Positions 27,203 through 35,552 of a DNA stretch of 64,000 bases are shown in pieces. The notes under the pieces are model-generated. The model was not told the origin of the DNA. It was given only the letters and a program-made list of their open reading frames with translations, and searched no databases. The translations under genes were made by a program, and so were the position numbers. The stretch comes from Cupriavidus necator A5-1. GTDB taxonomy: Bacteria; Pseudomonadota; Gammaproteobacteria; Burkholderiales; Burkholderiaceae. How positions within the stretch are numbered: the first letter of the stretch is position 1; every line of letters starts with the position of its first letter. The stretch lies in NCBI RefSeq assembly GCF_000744095.1, contig NZ_JQLI01000001.1:1550001-1614000 (forward strand), in the 5' to 3' direction.

Positions 27203-27787
27203 TCACTTGCCGTACTTGGCCTTCACGTCAGCCGTGCACTTGTCCTTGGCATCACCGGACAAGGCGTCGCATTTCTCCTTGTCGGCCTGATACTTGGCGT
27301 CCATGGTGTCCTTCTTGGCATCGCGGCGAGCCTCGGCGACATCTTTGCTGGTGCCGGTGTCGGCGGCCTTCTCGACCTTGACCGCTCCAAGCGCCTTCTC
27401 GTGGGCAACCTTGGCTTCCTTCACGCAAACGTCCTTGTCGTTGCCCTTCCTGTCGTCGCACATTTCCTTAGCCACGTCGTAGTCTCGATCGGCCTTGACC
27501 TTGTGCGCCTTTGCCTGGGCCTGGGCGGTGCCGTCGCGCATGGCTTCGGCGTTCGCCTTCGCGACATCCCGATCGCGCTTGGCCTCCGCCTTGCAAACGT
27601 CCTTGGCGTTGGCCTTCATGCCGCCGCATTTGGCGCTGGCGGCTTTGTAGTCAGCGTCGGCCTGCTTCACTGTGGCGTCGTAGTCTGCCTTCGAACCCGC
27701 GGCAGGCGCAGTTAGTGCCAGTACAGCCCCTCCCGGCGCGACCACCATCATCCCAAACAAGGCAGCGAATAGCCATTTAGTCATCAT
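27203..27787 (-). CDS. Secreted Ala/Lys/Asp-rich protein with three C-x10-C repeats
   Basis: This 194-residue protein has a signal peptide (residues 1-26, hydrophobic WLFAALFGMMVVAPGGAVLAL) and GGGGAG upstream of the ATG. The mature chain is alpha-helical and highly charged, with three matching cysteine pairs: CGGMKANAKDVC, CDDRKGNDKDVC and CDALSGDAKDKC. Each has exactly ten residues between the cysteines and is followed by a charged helix. In the oxidising periplasm each pair could form a disulfide-closed helical hairpin (inference). Similar cysteine-paired envelope proteins occur in beta-proteobacteria without known function. The gene looks intact and monocistronic. Confidence 0.75.
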   Translation of the reverse strand: MMTKWLFAALFGMMVVAPGGAVLALTAPAAGSKADYDATVKQADADYKAASAKCGGMKANAKDVCKAEAKRDRDVAKANAEAMRDGTAQAQAKAHKVKADRDYDVAKEMCDDRKGNDKDVCVKEAKVAHEKALGAVKVEKAADTGTSKDVAEARRDAKKDTMDAKYQADKEKCDALSGDAKDKCTADVKAKYGK

Positions 27788-28154
27788 GTCGCACTCCCCT
27801 ATCAGTAGCAGGACTTCTCAGCGTTGCATACTGGCATTTCCAGCGGCGATTTTGCGAGGGCCCTGCAAAGAGACTACATCACTTGCACGCCTGGCGTCAG
27901 AATCCAAATTCCGAAACGCGAGTCGGAGAACTCCCACAGACCGGGCACAGCCTGCACACATGACGACGCGAGAACCGGTGTCACATCGGTGCCAAACAGG
28001 CGCTGTCGCCCCCATCTTCCGGGCATACCAGGCACGTAATGGGATCGTCGTCGTGCAGGCTTCCGGGTTCAGTCAAGATGACAGATAGCGGCGATTGAGT
28101 GTGCCGTCCAGATATGCAATTGCCGCGGACCAGGCCAGCGTTGCATTCAGGAAT
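27788..28154. other. Intergenic stretch, nothing recognised
   Basis: This should hold the promoter of the minus-strand repeat protein gene. No gene-like frame with a ribosome site and no clear terminator for the downstream cardiolipin synthase-type gene was seen. Confidence 0.35.
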
Positions 28155-29585
28155 CTACAACCAGTAAGCCCACACGCGCGCGGTCATTTCCTTCATACGC
28201 ATACCGATCGAACGGTCGTTCCATTGTTCAATCGTGATGGGATTGGACGCGGCGAGATCCACCTCGAACATGGCTTGCATCTGTGCGCCGAACTCCTGTC
28301 CCAAGACAACGGCGTTGACCTCGTCGTTGTACAAGAAACTGCGCCAGTCGAGGTTGGTCGATCCGACGGTGGACCAGACACCGTCGATAACCGCTGTCTT
28401 CGAATGCAACAGCACATCGCGCCGCTCGTAGATCTTTACGCCGGAGCGCAATAGCTCGTCGTAAAAGGAGCGTCCTGCGAAGAACACCAGCCAGGAATCG
28501 GTCTTGCTTGGGAGGATGAGTTTGACATCGACACCGCGAACTGCAGCATCCTTGAGCGCAGCTAGAAGCTGCGGATCTGGGACGAAATAGGCGTTGGTCA
28601 AATACACGCTGGTTACCGCACTGCCGATTGCCGAGAGCAGTGTCGCGTAGATGAGGCTATAGGGCTCATCAGGCGAACTGCCGATGGCGCGCACGACCTC
28701 CGTTCCCGTGTTGCCGAGTTGAAGATAGTAGTTCTTCGGCGCGAGCCGTTCACCCTTTTGCTTTGCCCACGTTGCCAGAAACAGCTTCTGAAATTCCCGG
28801 ACCACCGGGCCCTCCACTTTCACGTGGGTATCGCGCCAGGGTGGGCTTCCATCGGGTCGAGGCCTAGATTTCGGCCTGAACGATCCACTCGAATAGACGC
28901 TGCTGATATTGATCCCGCCAAGGAAGGCGATCCGGCCATCGACAATCAACAGTTTGCGGTGATCGCGCTGATTGACCTCCCACCCCTTCTTTGCCGACAG
29001 TGGGTTGACTGGATTGAACTCCAGCACCTTGATGCCGCTGTCGGTAAGGCGTTTGAAGTACTCCTTGGGTGAATTGATCGCTCCCACGCTATCGTAGATG
29101 AGATTCACCTGCACGCCCTGACCCTGCTTCTCGATGAGCGCTTCCGCAAAGCGATTTCCTACAACATCGTCCTCGATAATGTAGGTTTCCATGTTGATAT
29201 GGTCCTTCGCACTGCGGATCGCGGCAAACATGGCCTGAAACGTGGCTGGACCGTCCTGCAGCAGAAGCACCTTGTTACCCACCACCAACGGGCTGCCGAC
29301 GATAGCCGCTTCGAGCGCCAGATGCCGATCAAAGATATTGGTTTCATCGCTGTGGCTCTTGAGGCGGCTGAGAATTTCCTTGCTTTGCTGGGGCGAAAGC
29401 GGACCGTGCACGCCCCCGAGCTGAACAGGCTGGGCGGGGCCGCTCCTCATATCCGGGACAATGGTCGGCAACACGCTGCATCCGCCGGCGACGGCGAGCG
29501 AGATCGCTAGCCACCCCGCAGTCCTGCCCAGACTATCGCACCGGTGAATCCACTCAAGAAACAAGGCTACCTCCGTCAATTGCAA
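28155..29585 (-). CDS. Cardiolipin synthase-type phospholipase D family protein
   Basis: This 476-residue protein has two HKD catalytic motifs: RDHRKLLIVDGRIAFLGG in the first half and LLHSKTAVIDGVWSTVGSTN in the second. The pair is diagnostic of PLD-type cardiolipin synthases, which join two phosphatidylglycerols, or PG and PE in the ClsC branch. An N-terminal hydrophobic segment ends in AGGC, a weak lipobox, so it may be membrane-anchored or a lipoprotein. The length matches ClsB/ClsC-like enzymes. Neighbours concern lipids and envelope stress (BON lipoprotein, desaturase), supporting a role in membrane remodelling. Confidence 0.88.
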   Translation of the reverse strand: MQLTEVALFLEWIHRCDSLGRTAGWLAISLAVAGGCSVLPTIVPDMRSGPAQPVQLGGVHGPLSPQQSKEILSRLKSHSDETNIFDRHLALEAAIVGSPLVVGNKVLLLQDGPATFQAMFAAIRSAKDHINMETYIIEDDVVGNRFAEALIEKQGQGVQVNLIYDSVGAINSPKEYFKRLTDSGIKVLEFNPVNPLSAKKGWEVNQRDHRKLLIVDGRIAFLGGINISSVYSSGSFRPKSRPRPDGSPPWRDTHVKVEGPVVREFQKLFLATWAKQKGERLAPKNYYLQLGNTGTEVVRAIGSSPDEPYSLIYATLLSAIGSAVTSVYLTNAYFVPDPQLLAALKDAAVRGVDVKLILPSKTDSWLVFFAGRSFYDELLRSGVKIYERRDVLLHSKTAVIDGVWSTVGSTNLDWRSFLYNDEVNAVVLGQEFGAQMQAMFEVDLAASNPITIEQWNDRSIGMRMKEMTARVWAYWL

Positions 29586-29833
29586 TTATTTCGGAGTCCG
29601 ACCAGGCAATTGCATCATAATAGGGCCCACTCACCCGCTTCCGACCAAGCGCACCGTGTAGCGCGATCTACGCGACGACCCCGCCGGTTGCGACGAACCG
29701 GTTCAGCCTTGCCTGCGATCAGGCGATTTGTTTGAGGCGAATCCATCGCGAGATCGCTGACGCGTGGCAACGGTACCCGCGCTCACCGGTTGACGTGAGG
29801 CGCAGGCCGGCAATCGCTTGCGGCCAGTGACTG

Positions 29834-30145
29834 TCATTTGATCCGCATGTCATTCTTGATCGACTTCACCCCCTTGACGCCACGTGCAACCTCGACTGCC
29901 TTGTTGGCGTCGGCCTGGGACCTGACAAAGCCGCTCAGTTGGACCACACCTTTGAAGGTTTCGACGTTGATTTCGGCGGACTTCAAGGTCGGCTCATTGA
30001 AAACTGCCGCCTTTACTTTCGTGGTAAGGACCGTGTCATCGACGTACTCTCCAGTCCCTTCTTGCTTGGGCGTCGATGCGCACCCCAGGGAAAAGGCCAT
30101 CAGGACGGTTAGGAAAAAGGCGGAAAGACGGTATAGGTATGTCAT
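29834..30145 (-). CDS. BON-domain lipoprotein (OsmY-like)
   Basis: This 103-residue lipoprotein has a signal peptide ending in the lipobox FSLGC (Cys22) and one BON domain (about residues 38-103). The BON domain includes VLTTKVKAAVFNEP, INVETFKGVVQLSGFV and the final VKSIKNDMRI. A GGAGGG site precedes the ATG. BON domains bind phospholipid surfaces, and OsmY/DolP relatives support envelope integrity under stress. It lies upstream of the cardiolipin synthase-type gene and downstream of the desaturase/DUF3309 pair on the same strand. Confidence 0.88.
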   Translation of the reverse strand: MTYLYRLSAFFLTVLMAFSLGCASTPKQEGTGEYVDDTVLTTKVKAAVFNEPTLKSAEINVETFKGVVQLSGFVRSQADANKAVEVARGVKGVKSIKNDMRIK

Positions 30146-30305
30146 GGCTAGGCCCTCCAGATGAATGACAATGCGAAAATCCCTCTCGAAGTTCGATCCG
30201 AGTCGAGAGCCCCCCCGAATGCAAGCTCTATTGCTTGAAATAAAGAAAACGTGGATCTCACTGTCTCATGAACGAGCGTCAGTAGCGCGACCTCGGCGCA
30301 ACGCG

Positions 30306-30464
30306 CTATATCTTTCCCATCAGCCACAGTACGAGCAGGATTACCAACACCAGCCCAAGACCACCGCTGGGACCATAGCCCCACCCCCTGCTGTGCGGCC
30401 AGGCTGGAATCGCGCCGATCAACAGTAAGATGAGCACGATCAACAGTATCGTTCCCAATGTCAT
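30306..30464 (-). CDS. DUF3309 small membrane protein, copy 1
   Basis: This 52-residue protein starts at the ATG at 30464 with a GGGAGG site, 17 bp after the desaturase stop. The sequence is a hydrophobic helix (TILLIVLILLLIGAIPAWPH), a glycine turn (GWGYGPSGGLG), then a second helix ending LMGKI. This two-helix plan is that of DUF3309, small inner-membrane proteins of unknown function often found in stress loci. A paralogue of the same length lies at 34018-34176. Confidence 0.85.
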   Translation of the reverse strand: MTLGTILLIVLILLLIGAIPAWPHSRGWGYGPSGGLGLVLVILLVLWLMGKI

Positions 30465-30481
30465 TTGATGCCTCCCAACGG

Positions 30482-31663
30482 TCAGGCGTAGCAGCAGCGG
30501 AGTTTCCAGGAAAACTGCTGCAGCGCATCGATGCCGCTCTCATCGGCGCGCCGGCACCAGTCTTCCAGTTGTTTGACCAGCTGCTCCTTCGAGGTGGCGG
30601 AATTGCTCCACAATGCGGTGAGATCCTGGCGCATCGCATAGATGGTGCGCAGCAACTTTCTGGAACGCAGTGCCTGGTTCAGGACTGCGCGTTCACGCTC
30701 CGGTAGCGTCCCCACTTCCCTTTGCAGCCAGTGCCTGAGCGCTTCCTGCGCCTTGGCCTCATTCAGACCCGGTAGCGCACGCGCCCGCAGGGTGTGGATT
30801 TCCCCCAATACGGTTTGCCGCAGGGTGCTGGCGAACCTGGCCAGTACGTGGTAGCGGTGAGCGGTGATGGCCTGCAGGGTCTGCGCGTCGCAGCCTGCCC
30901 TGGCCAGATTGAAGCGAATCTTTGGCGCCACCCTGCGTACGCTGGCAAGACGGAGCGTCACTAGCAGATGGATGTACACCCAACCAAGGTCAAGTTCCCA
31001 CCACTTGCTGGACAGCTTGGCTGAGGTGACGTAGGCATGATGGTTGTTATGCAGTTCCTCGCCGCCGATCAGAATGCCCCACGGCACGATATTCGTGGAA
31101 GTGTCATTCGGCGCGTACGTGCGGTAGCCCCAGTAGTGGCCGATACCGTTGATCACGCCCGCGGCGAAGAACGGAACCCACAGCATCTGTACTGCCCAGA
31201 TGCTCAGTCCGATCGGGCCGAACAGCACCAGGTCGATCGCCAGCATGAAGCCAATCCCTAGCCCGACGTGCTTCGCATAAAGATTGCGCTCGATCCAGTC
31301 GTCCGGGGTGGCGTGCCCATACCTCTCCAGCGTTGCAGCGTTCCTGGCCTCGCTTCGATAGAGTTCCGCACCTTCCAGCAGCACTCGCCTGATACCGTAG
31401 AACTGCGGGCTGTGCGGGTCTTCCGGGGTTTCGCACTTGGCGTGGTGCTTGCGATGGATCGCCACCCACTCCCTGGTCACCATCCCGGTGGTCGGCCACA
31501 GCCAGAAGCGCAGGAAATGGCTGGCGACGGGATGCAGATCGAGGGCGCGGTGGGCCTGGTGACGGTGCAGGAAGATGGTGACCGACGCGATGGTGACGTG
31601 GGTCAAGCCCAGCGTCACAAGTGCGTAACCCCAGCAGGGGAGACTAAGCAGGCCAAGGTGCAT
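30482..31663 (-). CDS. Acyl-CoA/fatty acid desaturase
   Basis: This 393-residue membrane di-iron desaturase shows three histidine boxes: HRHQAHRALDLHP (first), HRKHHAKCE (second) and HNNHHAY (third), with paired membrane helices between. Such delta-9-type desaturases introduce a cis double bond into saturated acyl chains and change membrane fluidity. Beyond the catalytic core there is a C-terminal helical extension of about 140 residues that is unusually long for the family. A DUF3309 gene follows within 17 bp, suggesting an operon. The position among lipid and chaperone genes fits temperature or membrane stress adaptation (inference). Confidence 0.9.
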   Translation of the reverse strand: MHLGLLSLPCWGYALVTLGLTHVTIASVTIFLHRHQAHRALDLHPVASHFLRFWLWPTTGMVTREWVAIHRKHHAKCETPEDPHSPQFYGIRRVLLEGAELYRSEARNAATLERYGHATPDDWIERNLYAKHVGLGIGFMLAIDLVLFGPIGLSIWAVQMLWVPFFAAGVINGIGHYWGYRTYAPNDTSTNIVPWGILIGGEELHNNHHAYVTSAKLSSKWWELDLGWVYIHLLVTLRLASVRRVAPKIRFNLARAGCDAQTLQAITAHRYHVLARFASTLRQTVLGEIHTLRARALPGLNEAKAQEALRHWLQREVGTLPERERAVLNQALRSRKLLRTIYAMRQDLTALWSNSATSKEQLVKQLEDWCRRADESGIDALQQFSWKLRCCYA

Positions 31664-32162
31664 CGCCGGCTCCTTCGCAAGATCAGAATGCGTAAGAGAC
31701 AGATACGCCTAATATCAAGCTGCTTCAGTACGCTGCCGGACACGCGCGGTTACGCCGCAAGGCCGGCAGACGGCTACTGTGGCAATAAGGTGATTGATAT
31801 CCATCACGATCTGCCCGTTCAAAACGCCCCCTCACATGAGAAGACTCCTGAGCTTCACCCCGGTAGAAGTCGCACGCACGGTTTCCGGCCGGATCTGGCC
31901 GCGCACGAAATAAATAACACGGACTGTGCGCTGGCGGACGGCGCTCTGGCCAAGTGTGAACTATATATGAAACCGACGCAGTGACCGCAACCGACTGGAC
32001 GCACTGGAAATCTGCGGGAGTCTCTCGGTCGGCGACATTCCGCTATTCTTCTTCCGGATTAAGCGGCCCGAGTTATTTGCTAGCCTTTCCTTGCGATATG
32101 AAGGGATGTTTGCTTCCGGGGTTGCCGGGGTATCGCACCGGCTTCATTGAAAGGCGAGGAAA
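31664..32162. other. Divergent intergenic region upstream of the desaturase
   Basis: This must contain the desaturase promoter (minus) and that of the small plus-strand gene at 32163. Open frames are short and lack family features; no operator was recognised. Confidence 0.35.
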
Positions 32163-32531
32163 ATGCCAGCAGATTATCCCACTACCGTCATTGTCATTTA
32201 TCACGGCAGCCCCAGCAATTGGTATTTTGCGGAGGTTGAGCCGGCGGAATGCATCTGTCGCTTTGGTCCGTTTGGCAGCGAACATGCGGTCCATGAAATT
32301 CTTCCTGTCATCTATCCCGCCGATCTGCCCCGTGAAACCATCGACGCGCCGGCCGACTGCGACGACGTCACGATCCTGCGCGCAGCAAGAGGGGCAAAAG
32401 ATGCACCGCTAGTCAGCCTTTGCCCGACTGGAGACGCAGGGTCAGGGACCTCATCTTCGTGGTGGAAACTTTTCTTCGGCCGCAACGCTCCCGCGCGTGG
32501 CTCTCTGCGTGCACTAGGATCGAATAGCTAG
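32163..32531 (+). CDS. Hypothetical protein, 122 residues
   Basis: The ATG follows GCGAGGAA. The first 85 residues look well structured (MPADYPTTVIVIYHGSPSNW, then CRFGPFGSEHAVHEILPVIY and IDAPADCDDVTILRAA). The remainder is low-complexity and basic. I do not recognise the family. It lies between the desaturase and the broken Crp/Fnr gene inside the stress island, so it may be island cargo. Confidence 0.45.
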   Translation: MPADYPTTVIVIYHGSPSNWYFAEVEPAECICRFGPFGSEHAVHEILPVIYPADLPRETIDAPADCDDVTILRAARGAKDAPLVSLCPTGDAGSGTSSSWWKLFFGRNAPARGSLRALGSNS

Positions 32532-32619
32532 AACCCATCAGGACCGTTCCAGGTAAATGTCGTAATGGCGGCTGGCATGCCGAGTGGCGAGGTCGCCTGA
32601 GGCCGCCCTGCCTGACAAC

Positions 32620-33339
32620 TCAAATCGACGACATGTCTGGCAACAGCCGGTCGAACTCCCGCTTTACGACCGAGTAGCACTCGCACACCCGTTCTTCCAG
32701 CCCCGCCAGGTCGAGTACCGCAATGTGCCCATGGCTGTAGCGGATCAGGCCCGCGGCCTGGAGCTTCAGGGCGGCCTCGGTCACGCCGGAGCGCCGCACC
32801 CCGAGCATGTTGGCAATGAGTTCCTGCGTCATCGTCAGGTCGTTGGAGGGCAGCCGGTCGATGCTCAGCAGCAGCCATCGACACAGTTGCTGGTCGATGG
32901 AGTGATGGCGGTTGCATACCGCGGTTTGCGCCATTTGCGTAATGAGCGCCTGCGTATAGCGAAGCAACAGGCGCTGCAGAGGTCCGCCCCCGTACGAACT
33001 CCTGCTTCAGGATCGCTGCGCTCAGGCGGTATCCGTGCCCGGCACTTTGCACGATGGCGCGGCTTGGGGTCGTTTCGCCCCCTATGAAGATCGCAATCCT
33101 GACCATCCCCTCATTGCCCACGATTGCGATTTCGGCGGACGCGCCATCTTCCATCACGTACAGCAGCGAAATGATCGAATTGGTTGGGAAATAGACGTAG
33201 CCCTGTTGATCTTTGACTCGTACACGACATGGCCAAGCGGCAACTCCACCAGGGTCAGGTGTGTTGCGAGGCGCTCCAAGTCGACTGCCGGCAGTGCGGC
33301 GAGAAGGTGGTTGGACTTCGGATCGTGCGGGATGCTCAT
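32620..33339 (-). pseudogene. Crp/Fnr-family regulator with two frameshifts
   Basis: Three consecutive frames give a complete Crp/Fnr protein of about 240 residues. Frame one (from the ATG at 33339) reads LLAALPAVDLERLATHLTL. Frame two carries the cNMP-like barrel, QGYVYFPTNSIISLLYVMED and EIAIVGNEGMVRI. Frame three carries the DNA-binding end, HSIDQQLCRWLLLSIDRL, ELIANMLGVRRSGVTEAALK. Shifts occur near 33210 and near 32990. The recognition helix VRRSGVTEAAL is the type found in stress-associated Crp/Fnr proteins. If the lesions are real, the island has lost its local regulator. Confidence 0.8.
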
Positions 33340-33554
33340 GACTGCATCTCACCGGTCAGAAAGGTTGATCTCAGTGACGTCGACCTCACGCGGAGCCTGG
33401 AGCCAGACCACGGGAAGGTAGAGGATCACTTGCCTCTTTAAATATATGTCGGCGGGGCGACTAGGCAAATGCCAGGAAGAGCCGCATGCCACACCCACAA
33501 CGCATTCGCACTCCCGGGTTCTGCCCTGCCCGCTCGGACAATCTGGCTGCAAAT

Positions 33555-33760
33555 GGAATAAATGCCCCGGTCTAGCGCCGGCGGCGGAATGGCTGCTCGA
33601 CAACTATCACATCGTCGAGGACCAGATCCGCGAGATCCGGGACGACCTGTCCCCCGACTACTATCGCCAGTTCCCAAGCTCGCCGAGGGGCCATTCACAG
33701 GCTATCCGCGCGTACTCGGGCTGGCCTGGGCCTTTGTCGCCCACACTGACAGCTACATCC
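33555..33760 (+). pseudogene. Cyclic beta-1,2-glucan synthase (NdvB-like) fragment
   Basis: About 60 residues in two frames match the N-terminal region of NdvB-type glucan synthases: PAAEWLLDNYHIVEDQIREI, then RDDLSPDYYRQFP, and after a one-base shift near 33675 KLAEGPFTGYPRVLGLAWAF. The remaining 2800 residues of such a protein are absent. It is an orphan scrap, probably carried in with the island. Confidence 0.6.
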
Positions 33761-34017
33761 CGGCAGCCAATCCGTGCCTGCGTCCCCGTCTATCGTACGG
33801 CACCGGACTGACATGAGATCCCATCCTAACTATGCTTTGAGCAGGATAGAGATGTCGCTATCGATACGACGTACCACCAACAGTACTTCAGCGAATCCCT
33901 CGAATCGGTGTTCAGGATTCCATGGCATGGCCATCGACAAAGCGATCCGCTAGAACGGCTGCCATCCGTCTGGCTGCATCGGCGGAGCGCATGTTTTTGC
34001 AGAATCAGGAGCGCATC

Positions 34018-34176
34018 ATGTCAATTGGACTCTTGCTGTTGATTGTCCTGGCTATCTTCCTCGTGGGGGCAATTCCCACCTGGTCGTACAGCAGCGGATG
34101 GGGCTACGCTCCGTCCGGCGCACTCGGGGTGATTCTTGTTGTGGTCCTTGTCCTGTTGCTGCTAGGCAGACTCTAG
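34018..34176 (+). CDS. DUF3309 small membrane protein, copy 2
   Basis: This 52-residue protein starts at the ATG at 34018 with an AGGAG site. The helix SIGLLLLIVLAIFLVGAIPT, the turn SGWGYAPSGALG and a second helix ending LLLLGRL match the DUF3309 plan and closely resemble the copy at 30306-30464. It precedes the csbD gene by about 100 bp on the same strand and is probably co-expressed with it. Confidence 0.85.
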   Translation: MSIGLLLLIVLAIFLVGAIPTWSYSSGWGYAPSGALGVILVVVLVLLLLGRL

Positions 34177-34274
34177 GGCAGGCATCGGGAACATTCCCGA
34201 CATCGCCAGCACGCTGTGCCGCGGCCGGATTGCCTCAGCATCCGGCACGCAACACCAATGAAGAGGAATACATC

Positions 34275-34451
34275 ATGAACAGGGATCAAGTGAAGGGCCG
34301 GATCACGGCGGCCGCCGGGAAAGTCAGGGAAGCCTTTGGCAAGATGACTGGAAACAGGCAAACGCAAGTGGCGGGAACCCTGAAGAAGGATATTGGCAAG
34401 ACGCAGGCAGCGTATGGCGACGTCAAGGCGGATATCAAGAAGGCGGAATAA
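34275..34451 (+). CDS. CsbD-family stress protein
   Basis: This 58-residue hydrophilic protein shows the CsbD signature: MNRDQVKGRITAAAGKVREA, a central GNRQTQVAGTLKKDIGKTQA, then an AYGDVKADIKKAE tail. The AAGAGG site is just upstream of the ATG at 34275. CsbD-like proteins (YjbJ in E. coli) are abundant general-stress proteins of unknown mechanism. It lies in a run of short stress-type genes. Confidence 0.9.
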   Translation: MNRDQVKGRITAAAGKVREAFGKMTGNRQTQVAGTLKKDIGKTQAAYGDVKADIKKAE

Positions 34452-34610
34452 AACGATACGGAGAGAGGGCGAGCACCCGAGCCAGCGCAGCGCCGGCGGG
34501 ATGGGAAAGGCGACCAGTTGGCGTACGCTGAATCATTGCCAGATCAGCCTGACCAGCCTGTAGCCACCGGCAGGAATACCGCCCGAGCACGCCAATCACA
34601 TGGAGCCATC

Positions 34611-34770
34611 GTGAACATCATCACCAGCGCCGGCCCTCTCATATCGCTGATCGCTGATCGCTGATCGCTGGCATCCTGATTCTTGCATGCCGCGACTGCT
34701 CAATTACATCGTCGCCATCTACCTTATCGTCATCGGCCTGCTCGGACTGTTTGGCGGACATCTGCGCTGA
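34611..34770 (+). pseudogene. DUF3096 small membrane protein, frame disrupted by a 7-bp repeat
   Basis: A GTG at 34611 opens VNIITSAGPLISLIA, the DUF3096 N terminus. After the ATCGCTG repeat array the frame stops at 34662-34664. The second half of the family resumes in another frame at 34687 as MPRLLNYIVAIYLIVIGLLG and ends at 34770. Compared with the expected sequence, two extra repeat units and a one-base deletion near 34685 are present. The product as written would be 17 residues, unless the downstream ATG is used. Confidence 0.6.
34643..34670 (+). repeat. Four tandem copies of the 7-mer ATCGCTG
   Basis: Exact direct repeats of ATCGCTG fill 34643-34670 inside the DUF3096-like reading frame. 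A unit of 7 bp changes the frame with each gain or loss. Two copies are what the family protein sequence would need. Confidence 0.9.
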
Positions 34771-35129
34771 GCGAACGCGGTGGCCTGCTTCGTTCCAGCG
34801 GTCCCGCAGGAGGCATTTCCGCAATCCAGAGTTTCTTCCCATGGCGCCCTCATCTCCGTATGCGGCCGCCCGGTTTAGTCCTCGCCGCCCCCAAGAGAAC
34901 TGACGTTGCGGTAGGGATCCACCTTGCGGGCACCCGCACGCCCGGGCAGTCGAGATACATCATGGCGTACCCAGTTCTGTCTTCGCTTCAAGAATGCCGC
35001 TTCCGCCCGGAACGGCTGGGCAAAACTGCTTCCCTCGTGCGTGCGCCAGCCCATGTGACCGGCCCCTGGTTCTTTGGCCGGGGCCTGCGGCCGGTCGATG
35101 GCTTTCCGGGCGCAGACACCACGCACACC

Positions 35130-35480
35130 ACCTTCCGGCATGAAGGCTCGATCGCAGGCTATGCCGCCTTTGCGATGCTTGGCCTGATGCTGGCAGGCTA
35201 TTAGGGCGACCATTCCGTCCCCCTGAGTGGCCTTACCACCTTTGGCCTTGGCTTCGTGGCCTTCGGCGTCTGTGGCTGGCTGCTTGGTGCGTTGATCGGC
35301 GCCACGTTGCCGCGACAGCGGCTGGCGCGGACTGCTGCACTCTTGTCGCAGGGCGAACTCATCATGATCGTCGGATGCAGATCCTCCGAGAAGGAAACGA
35401 TCAAGACGCTGCTATACGAGCTGGGCGGGGTCGGCATTGACGAGCACGGCGACTTCTTGCCACATCTGCGCTGGACCTAA
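35130..35480 (+). pseudogene. DUF1269-like membrane protein remnant
   Basis: The C-terminal half of a DUF1269-type protein is visible: LTTFGLGFVAFGVCGWLLGA, then IGATLPRQRLARTAALLSQG and ELIMIVGCRSSEKE. The frame continues upstream through a TAG at 35202-35204 into AGYAAFAMLGLMLAGY, so an in-frame stop separates the two hydrophobic parts. The N-terminal soluble part was not found in register. An alternative is a short intact gene starting at the ATG-like codon at 35256. Confidence 0.4.
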
Positions 35481-35552
35481 TCGTGACCGTCCCGCGGCAC
35501 GAGGCGGTGCCGCCGGTGAAAGAAAGGCCTGGTGAAAGCCAGATGTCCGCTT

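Noticed and set aside
34643..34670. CRISPR-like or minisatellite array
   Set aside because: Unit of 7 bp with no spacers; it is a simple tandem repeat inside a coding sequence.
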